NCBI GenBank assembly: GCA_963524305.1
Contig: CAURGH010000002.1
Location: 1 to 64,000, forward strand
Direction of reading: 5' to 3'
Origin: JABCPH02 sp963524305
GTDB taxonomy: Bacteria > Fusobacteriota > Fusobacteriia > Fusobacteriales > Leptotrichiaceae
Length of the DNA stretch: 64,000 bases
Part shown: piece after piece, positions 17,664 through 26,123 of the stretch
How positions within the stretch are numbered: the first letter of the stretch is position 1
Layout: every line of letters begins with the position of its first letter
Program-made: the position numbers and the translations under genes
Notes under the pieces: generated by a model
The model's input: only the letters and a program-made list of their open reading frames with translations
Databases searched by the model: none
What the model was told of the DNA's origin: nothing

Positions 17664-18851
17664 ATGAGTTATACCAATAAAGAATTACTAAATTCAATAG
17701 GTTTAGCTTATGGAGAGTTGTCTTTAAAAGGAAAAAACAGAGGACAATTTGAAAAAAAGCTAAGAAATAAAATAAAAAAAGTATTAGAAGGTTTTGAGTA
17801 TACGCTATTTGATGACATTTCAAAACCATATCTTTTTATCAATTCAGAAGATTTGGATGCAGTTACTGAAAAAATGAAAAAAGTTTTTGGAATTGTAGGA
17901 CTTAATCAAGCATCAAAAGTTGATAGAGAAGACGAAAAGATAAAAGAAAAGCTTTTACAATTTGCAGAATATGCTTATGAAAAAGGAGCTAGAAATTTTA
18001 AAGTTGTGGTAAATAGAAGTAATAAAGGTTTTGAAAAAAATTCAATGGAATATGCAAAAGAATTGGGAGCACATATTTTGATTAATAGTCCGTTTGAAAA
18101 AGTTAAAATGAAAGATGCAGATATAATTTTTAATGTAGATATTAGAAAAAATGTGTACATTTATACTGATAAAATAAAAACTTATGGAGGATTACCTTTA
18201 GGATCAACAGGAAAAGGTCTTGTTTTGCTATCTGGAGGGATAGATAGTCCTGTTGCTTCGTTTATGATGGCAAAAAGAGGAATGAGATTGAATTTTGTCA
18301 CATTTCATAGTTTTCCATTTACAAGTAAACAAGCGTTGGAAAAAATTAAGGAACTTACAGAAATATTGTCGATTTATACAGGGAAAGCTAGACTTTATTC
18401 GATGAATATTTTAAAAATTCAGGAAATAATCAATGAAAAAACAAAAAAAGATTTGGCGACAATATTAGGTAGAAGAGCAATGATGAGATTAGCAGAAAGA
18501 TTGGCAAATACGATGCAATATCAAGCATTAATAACAGGGGAAAGTTTAGGACAAGTCGCTTCACAAACAATGGGAGGATTGACTTGTACAAATGCAGTTA
18601 TGGAAAAATTACCTGTATTTAGGCCATTGATTGGGATGGATAAAACAGAAATTATTGATATTGCGAAGGATATTGACACGTATGAAAAATCAATAGAACC
18701 TCATGAAGATTCATGTGCATTGTTTGCGCCGAAACATCCAGTAACAAATCCGAAGTTGGAAGATGTTTTAGCAGAAGAGGAAAAAATTGAAAATTATGAT
18801 GAAATTTTAGATGAAATATTTAATGAAAAAGAATATTTTAATATAGGATAA
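17664..18851 (+). CDS. thiI: tRNA 4-thiouridine synthase
   Basis: Adenylates and thiolates U8 of tRNA using sulfur from a cysteine desulfurase. The short form lacks the rhodanese domain. An N-terminal ferredoxin-like region (YGELSLKGKNRGQFE) and THUMP domain (to about 165) are followed by the PP-loop LLSGGIDSPVASF (about 185), the substrate region HSFPFTSKQALEK and the conserved EDSCALFAPKHP, which keeps the cysteine used by short ThiI proteins. The ATG at 17664 has an AGAAAGGA ribosome site; in-frame starts further upstream only add Lys-rich residues. The length is about 395 aa. Confidence 0.93.
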   Translation: MSYTNKELLNSIGLAYGELSLKGKNRGQFEKKLRNKIKKVLEGFEYTLFDDISKPYLFINSEDLDAVTEKMKKVFGIVGLNQASKVDREDEKIKEKLLQFAEYAYEKGARNFKVVVNRSNKGFEKNSMEYAKELGAHILINSPFEKVKMKDADIIFNVDIRKNVYIYTDKIKTYGGLPLGSTGKGLVLLSGGIDSPVASFMMAKRGMRLNFVTFHSFPFTSKQALEKIKELTEILSIYTGKARLYSMNILKIQEIINEKTKKDLATILGRRAMMRLAERLANTMQYQALITGESLGQVASQTMGGLTCTNAVMEKLPVFRPLIGMDKTEIIDIAKDIDTYEKSIEPHEDSCALFAPKHPVTNPKLEDVLAEEEKIENYDEILDEIFNEKEYFNIG

Positions 18852-18884
18852 TTATCATAAATTATAGAAAAATGGAGAATAATA

Positions 18885-20879
18885 ATGGAAAATAATAAAA
18901 AAATAGAGAATGCCAAAAATCAATTAAATGATTTGAAACAAATGGTATATTTAATTTATAGAAATTATAGAGATCGAGATACTCAAATGTTATCAATAGC
19001 TCTTACATATTATTCACTTTTAGCAATTTTTCCTATTGTTGCTCTTATTCTTGGAATTACTCGAGGATTTGGTTTAGAAAAAGTGTTCATTCAAAAATTT
19101 TTTGAAATTTGGCCAGGAAATAATGGAATGTTAAAAGTAATTATAGATGTAGCTAAAAAATTATTAGTTTCAACAGAAGGTGGAGTATTAGCAGGAGTGG
19201 GGATAATAGTCTTGTTTTATGCGGCTTCCAAAGTTTTAATAACATTAGAAAATTCGTTTAATAAGATATGGAGAATTAATAAAAAAAGATCATTAGCAAG
19301 AAGAATGGTAGATTATGTAGCAATAATCTTTTTGGGACCAATATTTTTTATATCGTTTTCAGCTTTTAATTCGTATATTGCTGAAAGTATAATAAAAAGT
19401 TTTCCTAAACAAAAGATATTAATAGATTTATTTATCGGTATTTCTGGGCCTTTGACATATATTTTATTATTTTCATTTATATTTTACTTGGTTCCAAATA
19501 TAAATGTAAAGATTAAACCGGCAATTATTGCTGGTGTTGTTACAACTGTATTGACTTTCGGTTGGAAACTATTATTTTTATTACTTCAATCAACAATAAC
19601 AAATTACAATGTCATTTATGGAAGTTTAGCATTAATACCGATTTTCTTAATATGGGTTCAATATGTTTGGGTAACAATACTATTAGGATCGCAAATAGCT
19701 TTTTCAATTCAAACTTCAGATGAGTTTTTGTACAATCAAAATAAAGAGGTTCCAATAAAAGTAAAAAGAGAAGCAGGAATTTTGATTTTGTCTTTAATAA
19801 TTAAAAATTTTGAAGAGAAAAAAGCACCATATACTTATCAAAAATTATCAGACAGATTGGGAATGAGTGTCTTCTTAATAAAAGATATTTTGTCTGATTT
19901 AGAAAAAATGGGATTTATTCATGAAATGTTTTCTGAAAAAAATGCTGATATTCAATATCATGTTGCTTATAATCCAACATCTATAACTATAAATCAATTC
20001 ATGAAAGAATTTGATACTAAAAATATTGAGTATTATAGCGATGTTTTCAATTATCTGAATGATGAAGATAAAAGAATACTAGAAGATATTAGAGAAAAAT
20101 TATCTATGAAAAATATGGAAGAAGGCGAAGTAAAATCAATTGCAGAATCGTATGCGAATAAAGAATATACAAACCCCAAAAAATTAAATCCTGATAATCA
20201 ATTAGAGTTTGAAGTAGTTCCTAATGTAGAAAACTTTATTGAAGAAGAAGAAAATAGTAAAGAGAAAAATAAAGAAAAAATAGAAATAGTAGAAGAGGAA
20301 GTTGTTCAGGAAGAAAAAAATGAAGAAAATATTGTAAAAGAAAAAGAAAATAAAGAAAATGAAGAACAAAAAGAAAAATCAAAAGTTGAAGAAAAATCAG
20401 AAATTTTAGAATCAGAAAAAAGTTCTCAAGAATTGAATGATACTGTTGAAAAAATGGAAACAAAAGAAGCAGAAAAAGAAATAAAAGTTATTGAAAAGGA
20501 AGAAAAACCGATATCTAAAAAAACTGAGGAAAAAGAAATTAAAGATGAAAAAGTCTTGAAAAAAGCAGCAGAAGATATTACTGAAAAAGAAGATTCTGAA
20601 AAGGTTGCTGAAGAAAAACCAGAAAAAAATTCTAAAGAAAGTAGTTCGTTTGAAATACCAAATTTTGAAATTTTAACAACTGTAAAGGCACGAAGAGAGC
20701 AAAAAGAGGAAAATAGTGGTATAAATCTAAAAAAGAATATAGATTCTGAAAATTCTGAAAACGAAGAATTACTGTTTAAAGAATCAGATGATGAAATTGA
20801 AGAGGCTAGTAATTCTGATTTGTCACTAAACAAAACTAAAAAAGCAAAATTCGTAGGAGGAAGATGGCGAATTATGTAA
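18885..20879 (+). CDS. YihY/BrkB family membrane protein with long acidic C-terminal tail
   Basis: 664 aa in three parts. Residues about 20-290 form the YihY/BrkB membrane domain with six helices (ALTYYSLLAIFPIVAL and YAASKVLITLENSFNKIW are typical). About 300-370 looks like a winged-helix segment (YQKLSDRLGMSVFLIKDILS). From about 430 to 650 the sequence is low-complexity Glu/Lys/Ser, probably a disordered or coiled tail. It ends with a conserved-looking basic KFVGGRWRIM. Function of YihY proteins is unsettled; older names such as RNase BN are wrong for this family. It sits between thiI and nadR. Confidence 0.82.
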   Translation: MENNKKIENAKNQLNDLKQMVYLIYRNYRDRDTQMLSIALTYYSLLAIFPIVALILGITRGFGLEKVFIQKFFEIWPGNNGMLKVIIDVAKKLLVSTEGGVLAGVGIIVLFYAASKVLITLENSFNKIWRINKKRSLARRMVDYVAIIFLGPIFFISFSAFNSYIAESIIKSFPKQKILIDLFIGISGPLTYILLFSFIFYLVPNINVKIKPAIIAGVVTTVLTFGWKLLFLLLQSTITNYNVIYGSLALIPIFLIWVQYVWVTILLGSQIAFSIQTSDEFLYNQNKEVPIKVKREAGILILSLIIKNFEEKKAPYTYQKLSDRLGMSVFLIKDILSDLEKMGFIHEMFSEKNADIQYHVAYNPTSITINQFMKEFDTKNIEYYSDVFNYLNDEDKRILEDIREKLSMKNMEEGEVKSIAESYANKEYTNPKKLNPDNQLEFEVVPNVENFIEEEENSKEKNKEKIEIVEEEVVQEEKNEENIVKEKENKENEEQKEKSKVEEKSEILESEKSSQELNDTVEKMETKEAEKEIKVIEKEEKPISKKTEEKEIKDEKVLKKAAEDITEKEDSEKVAEEKPEKNSKESSSFEIPNFEILTTVKARREQKEENSGINLKKNIDSENSENEELLFKESDDEIEEASNSDLSLNKTKKAKFVGGRWRIM

Positions 20880-20939
20880 AAATTAAGAGGGAAAAGGGTT
20901 ATTGAGGATTTTAAATAAAAAATAAAAGGAGAATAAGAA

Positions 20940-22001
20940 TTGGAGGAAAAAAATAAAAAATGTGGAATAATATTTGGAAAGTTTTATCCGTTACACATTG
21001 GTCATGTTGATTTTATTCAAAAAGCAAGTGGATATGTTGATACGTTGTATGTTTTTGTATGTACCGACGATGAAAGAGATTTGAAACTTTTTAATGAATC
21101 GAAAATGAAAAAGATGCCAACGATAAAAGACAGATTGAAATTTGTGGAACAAACTTTCAAACATCAATCGAATATAAAAGTGCTGCATTTAGCTGAAGAT
21201 GGAATACCGTTTTATCCTAATGGATGGAAAAGTTGGAGTGAAAGAGTTCAAGAAAAATTACTTGAAAAAAATATAAAAGTAGATATGATTTTTACAAACG
21301 AAACTCAAGATGTAGAAAATTATAAAAATAATTTTTTGACATTACCAAATTTTGAAAAAACTTTTAATAAAAATTTAGAAATACAGACAATAGATATTCA
21401 AAGAAATAATTTTTATATAAGTGCAACAGAGGTAAGAAAAAATCCTTATAAAAACTGGTTTTTCATTCCAAGATATGTCAGAGAATTTTTTGTATTAAAA
21501 ATAGCGATAATCGGTTCAAAAAATTCAGGGAAAACGAATTTGACTCATAAATTAGCTAATTATTTTAATACAACATATGTTGAAGAATATAGAAAAAAAT
21601 ATATTAAGGAAGAATTGAATGGAAATGCAAAAAATTTACAATATGATGATTATAGCAAAATTGTTTATGGACAAAATGAAAGAATTTTAAAATCTATAAA
21701 AAATTCAGATAAGTTAGTATTTGTAGATACAGAATTTATGTCGTTACAGGCTTTTGCATGCATAACTGAAGGAAGAGAACATCCAATAATAGAAGATTTT
21801 ATCAGAAATAATAATTTTGATGAAATAATTTATGTTAAAAATCCTGAAGAAAAAAATTCGGAATATGATAATAAACTTGTTGAATTGTTAGAAAAGAATA
21901 AAAAAAGCTATACAATGATTGAAAGAAAAAAAAATAAACATAATTTAACAGAAATTTATGATAAAGCAATTGATATTTTGAATAAATGTTTAGAAAATTA
22001 A
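20940..22001 (+). CDS. nadR: NadR-like bifunctional NMN adenylyltransferase / ribosylnicotinamide kinase
   Basis: Salvages nicotinamide riboside to NAD. The N-terminal nucleotidyltransferase shows GKFYPLHIGHVDFI (GxFxPxHxGH) at about 11-24 and the ISATEV motif near 160. The C-terminal kinase carries the P-loop GSKNSGKTNL at about 197-206 and a VDTEFM motif near 260. The 353-aa length fits NadR without the helix-turn-helix repressor domain of enteric NadR, so no regulatory DNA binding is expected. It starts with TTG, 8 bases after GGAG; no in-frame ATG fits the family start. Confidence 0.85.
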   Translation: MEEKNKKCGIIFGKFYPLHIGHVDFIQKASGYVDTLYVFVCTDDERDLKLFNESKMKKMPTIKDRLKFVEQTFKHQSNIKVLHLAEDGIPFYPNGWKSWSERVQEKLLEKNIKVDMIFTNETQDVENYKNNFLTLPNFEKTFNKNLEIQTIDIQRNNFYISATEVRKNPYKNWFFIPRYVREFFVLKIAIIGSKNSGKTNLTHKLANYFNTTYVEEYRKKYIKEELNGNAKNLQYDDYSKIVYGQNERILKSIKNSDKLVFVDTEFMSLQAFACITEGREHPIIEDFIRNNNFDEIIYVKNPEEKNSEYDNKLVELLEKNKKSYTMIERKKNKHNLTEIYDKAIDILNKCLEN

Positions 22002-22087
22002 TGCTATTTATAATAGTTTTAGTAATGATTTTTATTGAGTATAATTATGGTAGTAAAAAATAAATTATAGAAAAATAAAAAAAATAG

Positions 22088-22116
22088 TTGACAAGAGAAA
22101 CAAAAGATGGTATCAT
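22088..22116 (+). promoter_or_regulatory. sigma-70 promoter for rpmG–trnW–secE–nusG
   Basis: Consensus TTGACA (22088-22093), 17-base spacer, TATCAT (22111-22116). Confidence 0.75.
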
Positions 22117-22172
22117 ATTTATGCTAGTTTATTCTGGTAATACCAATATTTTATTGGGAGGGATAGAAAGAA

Positions 22173-22322
22173 ATGAGAGTACAAGTAATTTTAGAATGCA
22201 CTGAAACTAAGTTGAGACATTATGTAACAACTAAGAATAAAAAAACTCATCCTGAGAGATTAGAAATGAGAAAATATAATCCAGTGTTAAGAAGACATTC
22301 TCTTTATAGAGAAGTTAAATAG
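22173..22322 (+). CDS. rpmG: 50S ribosomal protein L33
   Basis: 49-aa ribosomal protein: it begins MRVQVILECTE, then the YVTTKNKK and RLEMRKYNP motifs of L33, ending HSLYREVK. Only one cysteine is present, so it is the zinc-independent (C-minus) form. The ribosome site is GGGAGG. It occupies the classic place before tRNA-Trp, secE and nusG. Confidence 0.95.
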   Translation: MRVQVILECTETKLRHYVTTKNKKTHPERLEMRKYNPVLRRHSLYREVK

Positions 22323-22336
22323 TACAAATATGAAAT

Positions 22337-22412
22337 AGGTCAGTGGCTCAATTGGTAGAGCATCGGTCTCCAAAACCGAGGGTTACGGGTTCGATTCCTG
22401 TCTGACCTGCCA
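22337..22412 (+). tRNA. tRNA-Trp (anticodon CCA)
   Basis: Full cloverleaf. Acceptor AGGTCAG (22337-22343) pairs with CTGACCT (22402-22408), discriminator G, and encoded CCA (22410-22412). The anticodon stem TCGGT/ACCGA encloses loop CTCCAAA with anticodon CCA at 22370-22372. The T arm holds GGTTCGATTCC. It lies between rpmG and secE, a widespread arrangement. Confidence 0.98.
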
Positions 22413-22434
22413 TTTTATTTTATGGAGATGGTTT

Positions 22435-22650
22435 ATGAGTAAATTAAATTTAAAAGAATCTTTTGCGAATTTACGTGAAGAATATAAAAAAATATATTGG
22501 CCGTCGAAAGGTGAAACTTATCATGTGACAGTAATAGTGTTGTTGATAACAGCTTTTATAGCTATTTATTCACTTCTTTTTGATACGGCGTTTAATTTTG
22601 TATTGACGAAAATAAGTGAAATATTAAGGAGCTTTTTAGGAGGCGCGTAA
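22435..22650 (+). CDS. secE: preprotein translocase subunit SecE
   Basis: 71-aa single-span membrane subunit of the SecYEG channel. It shows the amphipathic SecE motif (NLREEYKKIYWPSKGE) followed by one hydrophobic helix (about 29-52). ATG follows GGAGATG. The stop lies two bases before nusG. Confidence 0.95.
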   Translation: MSKLNLKESFANLREEYKKIYWPSKGETYHVTVIVLLITAFIAIYSLLFDTAFNFVLTKISEILRSFLGGA

Positions 22651-22652
22651 TA

Positions 22653-23276
22653 GTGACTGAAAATATAGAAAAAAAAGATGATGAAATTGTATACGAAAAA
22701 AAATGGTATATAATTCATACATATTCAGGTTACGAGAAAAAAGTGGCTACGGATTTAGAAAAAAGAATCCAATCCTTAAATTTAACAGATAGAGTTTTTA
22801 GGGTGTTAGTTCCTGAAGAAGAAGTTTTGGAAGAAAAAAGAGGAAAGATGGTAAAAGTTCCTAGAAAATTATTTCCAAGTTACGTTATGATAGAAATGCT
22901 TTCTGTTAAAGAAGAAAATGAATTGGGATTAGGATATCGTGTTGATAGTGATGCTTGGTATGTGATAAGAAATACTAATGGAGTAACGGGATTCGTAGGA
23001 GTTGGAAGTGACCCTATACCTTTATCAGATGAAGAAGCAAGTGAATTGCTAGCTAAAGTAGGAATTGATACAAATGAAGAACAAAAAACTCTTTATAAGA
23101 TTGATTTTGAAATAGGAGATAAGGTAGTAGTTACTAAAGAAACTTTCCTTGATCAAGAAGGAGAAATAACAGATATCGATTATGAACATGGTAGAGTTAC
23201 TGTTATGCTTGAAGTTTTCGGTAGATTGACACCAGTAGAATTAGAGTATAACGAAATTTCGAAATTAGAATATTAG
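22653..23276 (+). CDS. nusG: transcription termination/antitermination protein NusG
   Basis: 207-aa RNA polymerase-binding factor. The NGN domain shows WYIIHTYSGYEKKVA (about 18-32) and PSYVMIEM, plus VTGFVG. The C-terminal KOW domain has VGDKVVV-like sequence and EGEITDIDYEHGRVTV. It starts with GTG after AGGAGG and is tightly coupled to secE. Confidence 0.96.
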   Translation: MTENIEKKDDEIVYEKKWYIIHTYSGYEKKVATDLEKRIQSLNLTDRVFRVLVPEEEVLEEKRGKMVKVPRKLFPSYVMIEMLSVKEENELGLGYRVDSDAWYVIRNTNGVTGFVGVGSDPIPLSDEEASELLAKVGIDTNEEQKTLYKIDFEIGDKVVVTKETFLDQEGEITDIDYEHGRVTVMLEVFGRLTPVELEYNEISKLEY

Positions 23277-23362
23277 AAACCAAATGTAAAAAACAAGTTT
23301 AAAAACAGATGATTGAAAAGTATTTAAAGAATAGTTAGCGAAATTTTAATTAGAAAGAAAAA

Positions 23363-23391
23363 GTGGGAGATTTTAAAAATTCAGTTACCAC
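23363..23391 (+). promoter_or_regulatory. L1-type mRNA hairpin before rplK
   Basis: GTGG (23363-23366) pairs with CCAC (23388-23391), with inner stem ATTT/AAAT and an asymmetric internal loop of purines GAG opposite TCAGTTA. The outer stem touches the ribosome site GAGGAGG. The same layout recurs before rplA. Ribosomal protein L1 is known to repress the L11 operon through such hairpins that mimic its rRNA site. It lies in a 127-base nusG–rplK gap. Confidence 0.6.
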
Positions 23392-23403
23392 AGAGGAGGA
23401 AAA

Positions 23404-23829
23404 ATGGCTAAAGAAGTAATCGGAAAGATTAAATTACAATTGGAAGCAGGAAAAGCAAATCCTGCACCACCAGTAGGACCTGCTTTAGGACAACACGGAG
23501 TTAATATTCCTGAGTTCTGTAAAGCATTTAATGCACAAACACAAGATAAAATGGGATTTGTAATTCCAGTAGAAATAACAGTATATGCAGATAGAAGTTT
23601 TACATTTATCTTAAAAACACCACCTGCATCAGATTTATTAAAAAAAGCAGCTAAAGTTCAAAAAGGAGCAGGTAATTCATTAAAAGAAGTTGCTGGGACT
23701 ATAACTAAAGCTCAATTACAAGAAATTGCAGAAACAAAAATGCCAGATTTGAATGCTGGAAGCGTTGAAGCGGCAATGAATGTTATTGCAGGTACAGCAA
23801 GAAGTATGGGAATTAAAATAGCAGAATAG
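23404..23829 (+). CDS. rplK: 50S ribosomal protein L11
   Basis: 141-aa L11: QLEAGKANPAPPVGPALGQHGVNI in its N-terminus, FILKTPPASDLLKKA in the middle, and the C-terminal rRNA-binding motif ending GTARSMGIKI. Part of the GTPase-associated centre. Ribosome site GAGGAGG. Confidence 0.98.
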   Translation: MAKEVIGKIKLQLEAGKANPAPPVGPALGQHGVNIPEFCKAFNAQTQDKMGFVIPVEITVYADRSFTFILKTPPASDLLKKAAKVQKGAGNSLKEVAGTITKAQLQEIAETKMPDLNAGSVEAAMNVIAGTARSMGIKIAE

Positions 23830-23859
23830 TTAAAAAATAAAATGATTATTAGAAAGTAA

Positions 23860-23885
23860 GTGGAAGGCTTAATGCCAATGACCAC
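23860..23885 (+). promoter_or_regulatory. L1-type mRNA hairpin before rplA
   Basis: GTGG (23860-23863), AA, GGC, loop TTAAT, GCC, AATGA, CCAC (23882-23885). The two short stems enclose an asymmetric internal loop, directly before ribosome site AAAGGAGG. Same architecture as the hairpin before rplK. Confidence 0.65.
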
Positions 23886-23902
23886 AAAGGAGGAAATAAT
23901 AA

Positions 23903-24610
23903 ATGGCAAAAAGAGGAAAAAGATATAACGATATTTCTCAAAAAGTAGATAAATTAAAAATATACACTCCGGAAGAAGCATTAGATTTAGTTTTTGATAC
24001 TAAAAGTGCTAAATTCGTGGAAACAGTAGAATTAGCAGTGAGATTAGGAGTAGATCCTAGACATGCTGATCAACAAGTTAGAGGTACAGTTGTATTGCCT
24101 CATGGAACTGGTAAATCAGTTAAAATATTAGTAATAACTTCTGGAGAAAATATTCAAAAAGCACTAGATGCAGGAGCAGATTTTGCAGGAGATGATGAAT
24201 ACATCAATAAAATCCAAGGTGGATGGTTAGATTTTGATTTAGTAATCGCTACACCGGATATGATGCCTAAATTAGGTAAATTAGGAAGAACTTTAGGAAC
24301 TAAAGGATTAATGCCTAACCCTAAATCAGGAACTGTTACAACTAATGTTGAGCAAACAGTTAATGAATTTAAAAAAGGGAAAGTTGCTTTCAAAGTTGAT
24401 AAATTAGGGTCAATTCACTTGCCAATTGGTAAAGTTGATTTTTCTAAAGAAGCAATTGTAGAAAACTTTAAAGTAGCATTAGATCAAATTGTTAAATTAA
24501 AACCAGCAGCATCTAAAGGGCAATATTTAAGAACAGTTGCTATTTCATTAACAATGGGACCTGGAATTAAAATAGATCCTTTATTAGCAGGAGCATATGT
24601 AGCTAAATAG
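23903..24610 (+). CDS. rplA: 50S ribosomal protein L1
   Basis: 235-aa L1 of the ribosomal stalk and presumed autoregulator of rplK–rplA. Signature KFVETVELAVRLGVDPRHADQ lies at about 33-53, with GTVVLPHGTGK next and GTKGLMPNPKSGTVT near 130. Ribosome site AAAGGAGG. An intrinsic terminator follows 110 bases downstream. Confidence 0.98.
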   Translation: MAKRGKRYNDISQKVDKLKIYTPEEALDLVFDTKSAKFVETVELAVRLGVDPRHADQQVRGTVVLPHGTGKSVKILVITSGENIQKALDAGADFAGDDEYINKIQGGWLDFDLVIATPDMMPKLGKLGRTLGTKGLMPNPKSGTVTTNVEQTVNEFKKGKVAFKVDKLGSIHLPIGKVDFSKEAIVENFKVALDQIVKLKPAASKGQYLRTVAISLTMGPGIKIDPLLAGAYVAK

Positions 24611-24719
24611 TTGTTAAATAATACTGATTTAGTTATATTTATGAAATATTTATAACTATTAAATAAATACGTAATTAAGAAAAAGTTTTAATTAATTAAC
24701 AGTTTTATTGCTGTAGGAA

Positions 24720-24765
24720 AATAAAAACATAGGTATATTTTAATAAACCTGTGTTTTTATTATAA
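24720..24765 (+). terminator. intrinsic terminator after rplA
   Basis: A 15-bp stem (24720-24734 with 24747-24761, one G·U) of the form AATAAAAACATAGGT / ACCTGTGTTTTTATT, followed by ATAATTTTT. It separates rplK–rplA from rplJ–rplL. The 24611-24719 stretch before it holds nothing else recognisable. Confidence 0.8.
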
Positions 24766-24810
24766 TTTTTATAAACTTTTTTAGAAAATTGTATTTTTTT
24801 AAAAAAGTAC

Positions 24811-24839
24811 TTGACTTTTTAAGAAAAATACTTTATAAT
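24811..24839 (+). promoter_or_regulatory. sigma-70 promoter for rplJ–rplL
   Basis: TTGACT (24811-24816), 17-base spacer, perfect TATAAT (24834-24839). Confidence 0.85.
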
Positions 24840-24845
24840 ATTTCA

Positions 24846-25005
24846 AGATGTTTGTAATATTCAAACATAAAAACCAAAGACAGTAGGTGGAAGAAATTCT
24901 GTAATCCCTACCGAGGTAGTTTTATATATAGAATTAATTAGGATATAATCAGAATTCGTTAGATAAAACACCTCTGGGCTATTGTTTTTGTTTCAGAGGT
25001 TTTTT
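24846..25005 (+). ncRNA. L10 leader with attenuator
   Basis: The ribosomal protein L10 leader. AAACCAAAGACAGTAGGTGG (about 24871 on) and CCTACCGAGGT (about 24908-24918) are the hallmark halves of the L10-binding fold. A terminator follows: ACCTCTG (24970-24976) / CAGAGGT (24994-25000) and six T. The GAGGT at 24914-24918 is complementary to the 5' arm of the terminator, which offers an antiterminator pairing. Known in Bacillus: L10(L12) binding promotes termination before rplJ. Confidence 0.85.
24970..25005 (+). terminator. attenuator terminator of the L10 leader
   Basis: Perfect 7-bp stem ACCTCTG/CAGAGGT with a 17-base loop and T-run, 20 bases before the rplJ start. Confidence 0.8.
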
Positions 25006-25025
25006 AATATAAGGAGGTGAACAAA

Positions 25026-25532
25026 TTGCCAGCACAATCTAAAGTAGAAGCAGTTCAAGCTTTAACTGCCAAATTAAAAGATGCTAAAGCAATGGTTTTT
25101 GTTGATTATAAAGGAATTAGTGTTAATGAAGATACTGAATTAAGAAAAAATGCTAGAGAAGCAGGAGTAGAATACTTTGTTGCTAAAAATAGATTGATGA
25201 AAATAGCGTTGAAAGAAGTTGGTATTGATACAGATTTTGACGATTTATTAGAAGGAACAACATCATTTGCATTAGGATATGAAGATGGTATTGCTCCATC
25301 AAAATTAATTTTTGATTTTAGTAATAAATTAAAAGATAAAATACAAATTAAAGGTGGTATGTTAGAAAATGATAGAGTTGATGTAAAAACAATAGAAGCA
25401 TTAGCTAAATTACCATCAAGAGAAGAATTGCTTGGTCAAATTGCTTACGGATTGTTATCGCCAGTTAGAATGTTAGCTGTTGCGTTAACTAATGTAGCAG
25501 ATCAAGGTGCGACTGAAGCAGTTGCTGAATAA
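25026..25532 (+). CDS. rplJ: 50S ribosomal protein L10
   Basis: L10 anchors L7/L12 dimers in the ribosomal stalk. The start is TTG at 25026, giving the usual MPAQSKVEAVQAL; it lies 8 bases after AGGAGG. An in-frame GTG at 25017 overlaps that ribosome site and cannot use it. Features: FVDYKGISVNEDTELR and AKNRLMKIAL, with a C-terminal L7/L12-binding helix. Length about 168 aa. Confidence 0.97.
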   Translation: MPAQSKVEAVQALTAKLKDAKAMVFVDYKGISVNEDTELRKNAREAGVEYFVAKNRLMKIALKEVGIDTDFDDLLEGTTSFALGYEDGIAPSKLIFDFSNKLKDKIQIKGGMLENDRVDVKTIEALAKLPSREELLGQIAYGLLSPVRMLAVALTNVADQGATEAVAE

Positions 25533-25583
25533 TTATATATAATAAATTTAAAATTAGAAGAAAAAATAGGAGGAAATAAAATA

Positions 25584-25952
25584 ATGGCATTCAATAAAGA
25601 ACAATTTATAGAAGATTTAAAAGCTATGTCTGTATTAGAATTAAAAGAAGTAGTAGAAGCAATCGAAGAAACATTTGGAGTATCAGCTCAACCAGTAGCA
25701 GTAGCAGGTGGAGCAGCAGCAGGTGGAGCAGCTGAAGAAAAATCAGAATTTGATGTAATCTTAGTATCAGCTGGTGGAGCTAAATTAGCTGTAATTAAAG
25801 AAGTAAGAGGAATCACTGGTTTAGGATTAAAAGAAGCTAAAGAATTAGTTGAAGCTGGTGGAAAAGCTGTTAAAGAAGGAGTTTCTAAAGAAGAAGCAGA
25901 AGCTTTAAAAGCTCAATTAGAGGGTGCAGGAGCAACTGTAGAATTAAAATAG
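25584..25952 (+). CDS. rplL: 50S ribosomal protein L7/L12
   Basis: 122-aa stalk protein. N-terminal dimerisation helix (QFIEDLKAMSVLELKEVVEA), an Ala/Gly hinge (VAGGAAAGGA), and the C-terminal factor-binding domain (KLAVIKEVRGITGLGLKEAK). Ribosome site AGGAGG. A strong terminator follows. Confidence 0.98.
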   Translation: MAFNKEQFIEDLKAMSVLELKEVVEAIEETFGVSAQPVAVAGGAAAGGAAEEKSEFDVILVSAGGAKLAVIKEVRGITGLGLKEAKELVEAGGKAVKEGVSKEEAEALKAQLEGAGATVELK

Positions 25953-25972
25953 TAGTATAAAAAAGAAAATTT

Positions 25973-26006
25973 AAAGACACTCTTTCTTTAAGGAGAGTGT
26001 CTTTTT
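25973..26006 (+). terminator. intrinsic terminator after rplL
   Basis: AAAGACACTCT (25973-25983) is a perfect complement of AGAGTGTCTTT (25994-26004), in a T-run. It would uncouple much rplJL transcription from rpoBC, a common balance point. Confidence 0.85.
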
Positions 26007-26123
26007 CCACTACTAAAATCAAAATAAGTAAGTGACACAGACAGAGTTGAGATATTTTGTTAAATGACTTAAAACTGTTAGAATCTATTCTTTTTTGTAT
26101 TAATTTTTAGATAGTGTTATAAA

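Noticed and set aside
20236..20833. Minus-strand open frames opposite the YihY tail
   Set aside because: They are by-products of the Glu/Lys codon bias (GAA/AAA) of the sense strand, giving Phe/Ser/Leu-rich antisense frames without ribosome sites.
25017..25025. GTG start for rplJ at 25017
   Set aside because: It overlaps the AGGAGG ribosome site; the TTG at 25026 gives proper spacing and the family N-terminus.
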